Positions 1 through 5,276 of a stretch of DNA of 5,865 nucleotides are shown piece after piece (position 1 is the stretch's first letter; every line of letters starts with the position of its first letter). The stretch is taken from assembly GCA_026014905.1 (NCBI GenBank), contig JAOZHK010000263.1, positions 1 to 5,865 on the forward strand, in the 5' to 3' direction. The position numbers and the translations under genes were made by a program. This DNA comes from Candidatus Bathyarchaeota archaeon (GTDB lineage Archaea; Thermoproteota; Bathyarchaeia; RBG-16-48-13; GCA-020355125). Below the pieces are notes generated by a model that did no database searches, was not told the origin of the DNA, and saw nothing but the letters and a program-made list of their open reading frames with translations.

Positions 1-186
1 TGACTGGTTCACAGCAACTAAGAACTGGCTTCGCTCGTATCGAAAAAAAGGGCTTCACGGTCATGGTTATCACCCTTGCTTGCGATCATACCTCTCATTT
101 TCAGACGGCTGAGTGTTCAACACGTCCCCTGACACAAGGATGGAGCATAAAAATGAAATACAGAGAACACGATAATTAGTGATGAC
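1..186. other. Left-edge stretch with no supported gene
   Basis: No convincing gene. Frame 3 on the plus strand is open from the edge to a TAG at 177-179 (58 codons), and frame 2 is open to a TGA at 110-112 (36 codons); either could be the tail of a gene cut by the window edge, but neither reads like a family I recognise. On the minus strand a frame runs off the left edge from an ATG near 100 without a good ribosome binding site. The end of the stretch (about 143-153, AGCATAAAAAT) is a weak TATA-like candidate for the next gene. Confidence 0.3.
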
Positions 187-633
187 TTGAAAGCAGAATT
201 AATTGCACCATGCGGAATGAACTGCAATCTCTGCAGCAACTATCTTGCCTTACAAAACGATGCAAAAGCAAAAGGAGTGAAATTACCATACTGCATTGGT
301 TGCCGCGAGCGAGACAAGAAGTGCGCATTTCTTAAGAAAAAATGCAAAACACTCCTGAAACACCACGTTGAATTCTGCTATCAATGCAACGCATTTCCCT
401 GCAAACCCCTCATCGGCCTCGCGACAAGATATGCAGAACGTTATCGAATGAACATGATTGATAATCTCCGATACATCCAAAAACATGGATTACCTCAATT
501 CCTGGAATCTGAGAAGAAAAAATGGGAATGCCCCCACTGCGGAGCGCCCATTTGTTGCCATAATGGAATATGTTATACATGCGAATTAGAGACAATGAAA
601 ACCAAAAAGAAACGGTACCGATGGGAAGACTAG
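187..633 (+). CDS. Cysteine-rich DUF3795 family protein
   Basis: 148-residue cytosolic protein of the DUF3795 family, whose function is not established; the cysteine pattern suggests zinc or iron-sulfur binding. The family signature is at the very N-terminus: APCGMNCNLC (residues 7-16; Cys9, Cys13, Cys16), then CIGC (36-39), Cys46, Cys53, CYQC (64-67) and Cys72. A second cluster at the C-terminus, CPHC (115-118), Cys123/124 and CYTC (129-132), looks like an added zinc ribbon and is followed by a basic tail. There are 16 cysteines in all. The TTG start is chosen because it lies eight codons before the conserved APCG motif, no ATG or GTG is available in frame upstream, and GTGAT sits just before it. 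The stop is TAG. The next gene is 60 bp downstream, on the same strand and in the same frame. No signal peptide or membrane segment. Family call is firm, role unknown. Confidence 0.88.
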   Translation: MKAELIAPCGMNCNLCSNYLALQNDAKAKGVKLPYCIGCRERDKKCAFLKKKCKTLLKHHVEFCYQCNAFPCKPLIGLATRYAERYRMNMIDNLRYIQKHGLPQFLESEKKKWECPHCGAPICCHNGICYTCELETMKTKKKRYRWED

Positions 634-684
634 CGCACGGATCATCAGAAAACCTTAAACTGTAACGTCGCTATCGTTTCCGTC

Positions 685-690
685 GGTGAT
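685..690 (+). promoter_or_regulatory. GGTGAT ribosome binding site of the zinc-ribbon gene
   Basis: GGTGAT ends three bases before the ATG at 694. It matches the 16S anti-Shine-Dalgarno end (complement of GGAGGTGAT), which supports independent translation of this very small gene although it lies in the same frame as the gene upstream. Confidence 0.6.
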
Positions 691-693
691 AGT

Positions 694-849
694 ATGGCGT
701 ACTGTGCATCCTGTGGCAATCAACTGGATTCGTCCTCTCATTTGTACATGTGTCCTGAATGTCATCAGACATTCTGTAGTGCCTGTGGACGCGCTGCCTT
801 GACAGCCGGCACATGTCTTACCTGTGGTAACGATATCTCTCGAAGCTAA
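694..849 (+). CDS. 51-residue double zinc-ribbon protein
   Basis: A small gene: ATG at 694, TAA at 847-849, 51 residues. It consists almost entirely of two zinc ribbons: CASC (residues 4-7) pairs with CPEC (20-23), and CSAC (28-31) pairs with CLTC (41-44). Knuckles of the CxxCG type with aromatic or polar spacers are typical of small zinc-ribbon proteins common in archaea and some bacteria. Such proteins are thought to serve as protein- or nucleic-acid-binding adaptors, but none can be assigned a specific partner here. The start is supported by GGTGAT three bases upstream and by the first CxxC beginning at residue 4. It follows the DUF3795 gene, itself rich in CxxC pairs, on the same strand after 60 bp, so the two probably share a transcript. 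It ends 26 bp from the converging end of the LarA gene. Confidence 0.82.
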   Translation: MAYCASCGNQLDSSSHLYMCPECHQTFCSACGRAALTAGTCLTCGNDISRS

Positions 850-875
850 TCCCCGCGCACGTAACGAGGTATAGA

Positions 876-2120
876 TTAAATGATCAGTGGATAGTCGTCT
901 GGATTAAACTGAATTTTCCCGCAGGGATACACCGCAACTCTCGCGTCGTTCCCATGTAACGTTTGGAGCTTGTCGATGATGACGTCCCAACTCGTCGCCC
1001 ACTCAACACGATCATCATAGTCAAGGATATGACTTCGTGAGAGCTTGTCGGAAAATACCATGACATTGTTCGCCTGCTTTACGGGCCACCGTTTTCCAGG
1101 ATAGCCTTGTAACCGTCTCCACTGACTCCTCATCCGTTCCCCTCTATAGTGAAGATGGGCGCGCCCCAATGTGAAGTGATGAATGGCGATAGCTGTTCCG
1201 CCCTCTCTCAATGATTCTTGGGCACCCGACCAATCTATGCCTTGATCCGCTTGCGGATAGGCGTTCACAATGACGATGTCGGCTTTCTTAGTGAGGGAAG
1301 GCGCGGAGTGCATCTTGTAGCCCAGTCGAACCGCTTGAATCCACGCGTCATCGGAATCCCCGGCATGGAGGCCAATCAGTTCTCTCTTGCCATTATAATT
1401 ACAGTTAATTGACATATCGAGTTGTGCCATTCGCGCTGCTTCCTGCATGTCACTCCGTTCGGGGTTATCTTTGACTCGCCAGATCGCTCGTCCTTCCCGG
1501 CTCTGGGTGATACTATGGTTCCACAGTATGGTATCTTCTGACGCGACGCCGGGGATGATCGCTTTTCCTCCTCCACCTGCGGCAGCCCACCGATGCTTCT
1601 TGATTCCAGAAACCGTAATTCGAAGATCCGCGGTAGCAAACTCTTCATTAACAAGAAGTGGTGTGCCTCGACTGGTTCGACCAAAGCTTTTGAAGTTACA
1701 GAACGGGTTATGATTGACGCAATCGTATTTAGCCACCATTTCTCGCCCGACTTTTCGAATGAAGGCATCATGGTTCATCGGATGGTGACAACCAAAAGAG
1801 CCAAGGATGAATATCTGATTGTCAGCGATACCTGCGTCATGCAATTCCTGCATGATAAAGGGAAACACCCTTTGAGCGGGGGTCGGCCGCGAGAGGTCAT
1901 CACATGTAACCACAATCCTTCCGCGCTTGCCTTTCGCCAACTCTTTAATGGAAGGCGTTCCAATAGGATGTGCAAAGGCGTCTCGAACCTGATCATCTGA
2001 TAACGGTAGCGTGTCTTGCGCTATCATTTTCACCTCCTCGATACTCCAGCTGTCGGGGAAGTTCAGTTTTAACAGGTTATCGCCAAAATGCTCATTCACC
2101 CTCAAAGATATGTCTGTCAT
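876..2120 (-). CDS. LarA-family nickel-pincer racemase/epimerase homologue
   Basis: 414-residue protein of the LarA (DUF2088) family: cytosolic enzymes that use a nickel-pincer nucleotide to racemise or epimerise 2-hydroxy acids by hydride transfer. Length is that of the family (about 420). N-terminal domain motifs: DDLSRPTP (74-81), giving the Asp/Arg pair; GCHHPM (110-115), where His112 matches catalytic His108 of L. plantarum LarA; KKHRWAAAGGGGKAIIPG (174-191), giving His176 and Lys186, the lysine that holds the pincer cofactor; and NH (201-202), a nickel-region His202. The spacings 176-186-202 match LarA 174-184-200. In the C-terminal domain, YPQADQGIDWSGAQ (288-301) aligns with the lactate-binding segment, but the expected Gln and Lys are Trp297 and Ala300, so lactate is unlikely to be the substrate. 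LarA residue numbers are from memory. ATG start with GGTGA at 2127-2131, six bases away. It follows the flavoprotein gene on the same strand. No larB, larC or larE is in the window. Confidence 0.88.
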   Translation of the reverse strand: MTDISLRVNEHFGDNLLKLNFPDSWSIEEVKMIAQDTLPLSDDQVRDAFAHPIGTPSIKELAKGKRGRIVVTCDDLSRPTPAQRVFPFIMQELHDAGIADNQIFILGSFGCHHPMNHDAFIRKVGREMVAKYDCVNHNPFCNFKSFGRTSRGTPLLVNEEFATADLRITVSGIKKHRWAAAGGGGKAIIPGVASEDTILWNHSITQSREGRAIWRVKDNPERSDMQEAARMAQLDMSINCNYNGKRELIGLHAGDSDDAWIQAVRLGYKMHSAPSLTKKADIVIVNAYPQADQGIDWSGAQESLREGGTAIAIHHFTLGRAHLHYRGERMRSQWRRLQGYPGKRWPVKQANNVMVFSDKLSRSHILDYDDRVEWATSWDVIIDKLQTLHGNDARVAVYPCGKIQFNPDDYPLII

Positions 2121-2126
2121 TTAGCT

Positions 2127-2131
2127 TCACC
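2127..2131 (-). promoter_or_regulatory. GGTGA ribosome binding site of the LarA-family gene
   Basis: Read on the minus strand, GGTGA lies six bases before the ATG at 2120 and fixes that start. It is the same type of site as that of the small zinc-ribbon gene. Confidence 0.6.
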
Positions 2132-2140
2132 ACATTTACT

Positions 2141-2160
2141 ACATGATAATGTGATTATGT
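2141..2160. repeat. Inverted repeat between the flavoprotein and LarA genes
   Basis: ATAAT (2146-2150) and ATTAT (2154-2158) are perfect inverted arms around GTG. The similarity extends to ACAT at 2141-2144 and GT at 2159-2160 with one bulged base. It lies just upstream of the LarA ribosome binding site and downstream of a TATA-like box, where a repressor or an RNA hairpin could act. Short and AT-rich, so chance is possible. Confidence 0.3.
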
Positions 2161-2184
2161 TGTTATGCATTCTTCGCTTTCAGC

Positions 2185-2192
2185 TATTTAAT
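2185..2192 (-). promoter_or_regulatory. TATA-like box in the gap before the LarA gene
   Basis: On the minus strand this reads ATTAAATA, one change from the archaeal TATA-box form TTTAAATA. It would place transcription start near 2160-2165, leaving a leader of about 40 bases before the ATG at 2120. If the organism is archaeal, this would let the LarA gene be transcribed separately from the flavoprotein gene. Weak single-motif evidence. Confidence 0.25.
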
Positions 2193-2213
2193 GTATCGAT
2201 CGAGTATACTTGC

Positions 2214-3560
2214 TTACACCTTTTGTTGAGCTGCGAATTTGCCAACAGTCCGACCAAAGACGATGCTTTCCGGGATAGCGTTGAAACCCAATCGGTTAGC
2301 ACCGTGGATACCGCCAGTCACTTCTCCTGCGGCATATAAATGTGGAATTATCTCGCCCCATCGATCCACGACTCGCCCCGTTATTCCTCGTATTTTCAGA
2401 CCGCCCATTGTGTGATGGCGACCTGGAGTCAGCGATTGCGCTTTGAATGGGGGGGTATTGCAAGGGATCAAGGTACTCTGATGTTTGTGGAAGTCAGAGT
2501 CACGTCCATTCTTGCAATAAGACGCATATTTCTCCATTGTTAATATTAGATGATCTTGTGGAATGCTAAGTTGGGTTTCCAGCTTGGGGATACTGTTGGC
2601 CGTAATCGTGGGTAGTGGCTCAAAGGATGGTTGAGCCATAGCCGCAAAAGTGATTTCATCGCGACGCCCATCTTCACGAACAAATCGGTAGCCCATGTTA
2701 TTCACGAATATGTGATATGGGGTCCCTCTCTCCCGCGTCTCCTCGCTGCTGATGATGAAGAATCGCCCTTGGTAGGGAGATCGAGCAATTGTCGGCACAC
2801 ATTGAATATAATCCATACCAACAACATCTGCACCGATATCCTGTGCCATCTTAAGACACTCCCCCGTAGACCCTGAATGGCAGGTAGTCGGCGTATCCAT
2901 CAAGCGGGGATCATGGTCGATAACCATGCCCAGATCTGCACCAAACCCACCGCTCGCAAGGATCACAGCGTTCCGCGCTTTGAAATAGCTATGTCTTCCA
3001 GCAACATCTACCTCGACCCCTACAACTTCACCTTCCAGAAGATGTTCTCTCAGAATCTTGGTGACAGTATGGCTCAGACAGATCGTGATACCTCGCGCTT
3101 TTACTGCATCCAAAATCGCGTACAGAATCGCTGCTCCTCGACGATATTTCTGGTATTTCGCGGGCACATGTGTTCGCTCCCAGAGCGCTCCATATCCTCG
3201 AACCACGTGTCGAGGCCATTCCACGCCAAGGTGCTCCAGCCACTCAACACACATCTCCAAAGCGTTGTCTACCACATAACGGATTTTTTCCGGATCGCCA
3301 AGACCTTCTCCTTCCTTCAAGGTCTGCGTGTAATGGAAATCAGTTGAATCCGTGATGCCTTGTACGAGTTGACGTTGCGGATCGACAGCATTGGCACCGC
3401 CTCCTGATCGAATCGAGTTTCCGCCTACGAGAGCCATCTTCTCAATCAGTAGTGTTGATGCTCCTGTATCGTGAGCTTCGATTGCTGCTGTTAACCCTGC
3501 ATAACCTGTCCCGATAATTACTATGTCATGTTCCTTATCCCACGCTTCTGGAATATTCAC
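2214..3560 (-). CDS. FAD-dependent fumarate-reductase-type flavoprotein (flavocytochrome c family)
   Basis: 448-residue soluble flavoprotein of the fumarate reductase/succinate dehydrogenase flavoprotein superfamily, closest in motif layout to the catalytic part of flavocytochrome c. It should reduce an activated C=C bond, or run in reverse, using non-covalent FAD. Rossmann motif GTGYAG at 17-22 ending in Glu40; FAD loop VGGNSIRSGGGANA at 45-58; second FAD segment ASGGFG at 202-207. Active-site residues: Arg300 in GRRDE (matches proton donor Arg402 of Shewanella Fcc3), the HHTMGG pair His382/383, and Arg423 in GANRLGFNAIPES. The usual QxHPT histidine is missing: the segment reads IQCVPT (252-257), with Val255. 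Fcc3 numbering is from memory. There is no signal peptide, haem domain or FMN-binding domain, so it needs a separate electron donor. GTG start just after an in-frame TAA; AAGGAGG lies 11 bases upstream. First gene of a minus-strand pair with the LarA homologue; the true substrate is unknown. Confidence 0.88.
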   Translation of the reverse strand: MNIPEAWDKEHDIVIIGTGYAGLTAAIEAHDTGASTLLIEKMALVGGNSIRSGGGANAVDPQRQLVQGITDSTDFHYTQTLKEGEGLGDPEKIRYVVDNALEMCVEWLEHLGVEWPRHVVRGYGALWERTHVPAKYQKYRRGAAILYAILDAVKARGITICLSHTVTKILREHLLEGEVVGVEVDVAGRHSYFKARNAVILASGGFGADLGMVIDHDPRLMDTPTTCHSGSTGECLKMAQDIGADVVGMDYIQCVPTIARSPYQGRFFIISSEETRERGTPYHIFVNNMGYRFVREDGRRDEITFAAMAQPSFEPLPTITANSIPKLETQLSIPQDHLILTMEKYASYCKNGRDSDFHKHQSTLIPCNTPPFKAQSLTPGRHHTMGGLKIRGITGRVVDRWGEIIPHLYAAGEVTGGIHGANRLGFNAIPESIVFGRTVGKFAAQQKV

Positions 3561-3721
3561 CAGTTAACTGGCCTCCTTAAGTCAAATTTATGTCCTTGAA
3601 GTGAATTTCACGTTTAAAGCTTTTATCGCTCGCTTATGCATTTCTTCTCGTATCCCTCGTTAATACTATAAGAGGATGTGGCATAAGCTAACTCGTATCT
3701 TGATGAAGGGGGAAAGGAGTC
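3561..3721. promoter_or_regulatory. Divergent control region between flavoprotein and MtmB-family genes
   Basis: 161 bp separate two diverging genes, so both promoters lie here. It is dense in symmetry: the 10-bp palindrome CAGTTAACTG (3561-3570), the palindrome GTGAA-T-TTCAC (3601-3611), AAAGCTTT (3616-3623), and GCTTATGC (3632-3639) repeated inverted as GCATAAGC (3681-3688). Core promoter candidates are TACTATAAG (3664-3672) for the plus gene and GATAAAAG (read on minus, about 3620-3627) for the minus gene. I found no clear bacterial -35/-10 pair. The arrangement suggests joint regulation of the two units. Confidence 0.5.
3572..3577 (-). promoter_or_regulatory. AGGAGG ribosome binding site of the flavoprotein gene
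   Basis: Read on the minus strand AGGAGG (within TTAAGGAGGCC) lies 11 bases before the GTG at 3560, longer than usual. The 10-bp palindrome CAGTTAACTG fills that gap. The in-frame TAA within the gap excludes any start further upstream. Confidence 0.5.
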
Positions 3722-5164
3722 GTGATTAGTCTTTTAGAGATTGCGGAGCGTGCATATACCGGTTCGAAAATGGCAGAAAAAAACTGGAATTTAGGGATGT
3801 TTCGGATGATGCAGGAGCTTGTGCAGACGTATCAATTGGCTGTGAAAGATATAGAGCAGGTTTATGAAGTGGATAACAGCTATGCTGACCGCTTGTTTGA
3901 TGCTGCTGTGACGTATCTGTGTCAGATGGGCGTATATTGTGTGTCCACGAAGCGACAAATTAATTTCACAGAAGAAGAGGTTTGGGCGGCATGTCGAGAA
4001 GCGCCTTCTGCAATAAGGGTTGGACAGGGTCATGATCAGCGGACTCTGACTCAACGAGAGATTGACGATCGTCGACTCCCGAATATTATTGCTGGAGGGC
4101 ATAGTGCCTGGAATGAAGCGTTGATGCCCCTCGAGGATGTGATCAAGGAACTTGTGCGAATCCCACGTGTTGATTGCCTCGAAGGATTTAATTATCACCA
4201 AGTAATGGGACGAGAAGTCCATGGGACCCCTATGATCGTGTATGCTGCACGGAAAGCGATTGAACGCGCCCGTCTTGGACTCCAGCTTGCGGGACGTGCA
4301 GGATTAGCGTTATGTTATTACCCGATTCTCACCACTGCAGCCGCATTTATCGCCCCCAAGGACGAACAGCGAGGGCTGCGATGGAGCGATGGATTGTTGC
4401 TATCAGTATTACCAGATTTAAAGGTGGAGACCGATCTCATCGCTGCCGCCTTATATTATGAGGAATATGGGTGTTTTCGCCAAAACGGTGGAACAGGGGG
4501 CACGGTTGGAGGATTTGCCGGCGGCTGGGAAGGAGCGATGATTGAAAGCGTCGTACGCAATATTGTCGCATGGATGGTCTATCATGATGCAATCCAATAT
4601 GCAAGCGGAGTAGGACTGATGCGTCATGCACCATATTCACCCACTATTCGAACCGGACAAGCAGGACCGACAACGGAACTAGCACAGAAAACATGGTGTG
4701 GCTTTGCCGTTCAGCAAGCCCTACGTCGCCACAAACACACCATTACTAGTATTGATGCGGGTACCCGCTCCACGACCCAGGATGACCCCACCACCCGTGA
4801 AACCCTCTTAGCCACCGCGTTGTCGAGTATCGAGGGTACAGTCTTGGGGCAACATCTCCGATGTTTATGGACGCCATCCCCATCGATTGTTCAATGGGTG
4901 ATTGATGTATCCGATGCCACTCTTCGCGGACACATTACACTTAAGCAGGTCGAGTATGTACTACACCAACTTCGAACAAATCAATTAGCAGGATACGATG
5001 CAAGTCGCGACCGACGGATGCTCATCTACTCAGACCCCCACCGCTTCTTCCATTCCCATCAACTCGCTTATGATTATACCCGCCAACAGCCTACCCCACG
5101 CTTTTTGAATCAACGCAACGAAGCCATGGAGTACCTTGAAACACTAGGCTTGAAATTCACGTAA
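3722..5164 (+). CDS. MtmB-family (monomethylamine:corrinoid) methyltransferase homologue without pyrrolysine
   Basis: 480-residue cytosolic protein related along its full length to MtmB, the TIM-barrel enzyme that transfers the methyl group of monomethylamine to a corrinoid protein. Landmarks shared with Methanosarcina MtmB (458 residues, from memory): a short W-N-L segment at 22-24; GVYCVSTKR...FTEEEVW (70-88) against GIYCTDTHR...YTEDEIW; AGR at 190-192; GGFAGGWEG (263-271) against GGYAGGIEE; and the C-terminus LETLGLKF (472-479) against LEDLGLVF. MtmB has pyrrolysine (UAG) at 202 in GRPGMGVOGP; here the aligned residue is Cys198 in GRAGLALCYYP, encoded by TGT, and no in-frame UAG exists. 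Methylamine chemistry by the pyrrolysine imine is therefore not expected, and the substrate is unknown. GTG start; GGAG ends only two bases before it, with GGGGG nine bases before it, so the exact start is a little uncertain. Diverges from the flavoprotein/LarA pair; no corrinoid protein gene is seen. Confidence 0.85.
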   Translation: MISLLEIAERAYTGSKMAEKNWNLGMFRMMQELVQTYQLAVKDIEQVYEVDNSYADRLFDAAVTYLCQMGVYCVSTKRQINFTEEEVWAACREAPSAIRVGQGHDQRTLTQREIDDRRLPNIIAGGHSAWNEALMPLEDVIKELVRIPRVDCLEGFNYHQVMGREVHGTPMIVYAARKAIERARLGLQLAGRAGLALCYYPILTTAAAFIAPKDEQRGLRWSDGLLLSVLPDLKVETDLIAAALYYEEYGCFRQNGGTGGTVGGFAGGWEGAMIESVVRNIVAWMVYHDAIQYASGVGLMRHAPYSPTIRTGQAGPTTELAQKTWCGFAVQQALRRHKHTITSIDAGTRSTTQDDPTTRETLLATALSSIEGTVLGQHLRCLWTPSPSIVQWVIDVSDATLRGHITLKQVEYVLHQLRTNQLAGYDASRDRRMLIYSDPHRFFHSHQLAYDYTRQQPTPRFLNQRNEAMEYLETLGLKFT

Positions 5165-5263
5165 CACGCGCACGCGATTAATGCCTGGAAAAAGTATGGC
5201 TTTAAACCAACCATGATCAAATTTCGATTAACTACCCTTCCACAACGCGCGCACGTAAAATAG
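5165..5263 (+). pseudogene. Possible GNAT acetyltransferase C-terminal remnant
   Basis: Directly after the TAA of the MtmB-family gene, and in the same frame, 32 codons stay open to a TAG at 5261-5263. The stretch INAWKKYGFKPTMIKFRL (codons from about 5177) resembles the end of GNAT N-acetyltransferases, where an N-x-A/W-x-x-(Y/F)-x-K-x-GF segment binds near acetyl-CoA and is followed by a closing beta strand. There is no start codon or ribosome binding site of its own, and the rest of the domain is absent, so if real it is a scar of a gene lost by deletion or rearrangement. The match is short and recognised by eye only. Confidence 0.35.
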
Positions 5264-5276
5264 GCTCTGTAGACAG

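Noticed and set aside
1376..2000. Overlapping frames of 64-135 codons on both strands inside the LarA-family gene
   Set aside because: They overlap a gene with a complete set of family motifs and show no recognisable protein features; they are shadows of its coding sequence.
2340..3355. Several plus-strand and minus-strand frames inside the flavoprotein gene, up to 156 codons
   Set aside because: All lie within the well-supported flavoprotein coding frame, without ribosome binding sites or family motifs.
3703..3729. Eight-codon leader frame (ATG at 3703) overlapping the methyltransferase start
   Set aside because: Too short to separate from chance, no ribosome binding site and no regulatory codon run.
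3791..4222. 143-codon minus-strand frame inside the methyltransferase gene
   Set aside because: The plus frame aligns with MtmB across this interval; the antisense frame has no motif or start signal.
854..5258. 11-base match CGCGCACGTAA at 854-864 and 5248-5258, near the ends of the LarA and methyltransferase genes
   Set aside because: A few shared 11-mers are expected by chance in a window of this size, and the flanks do not match.
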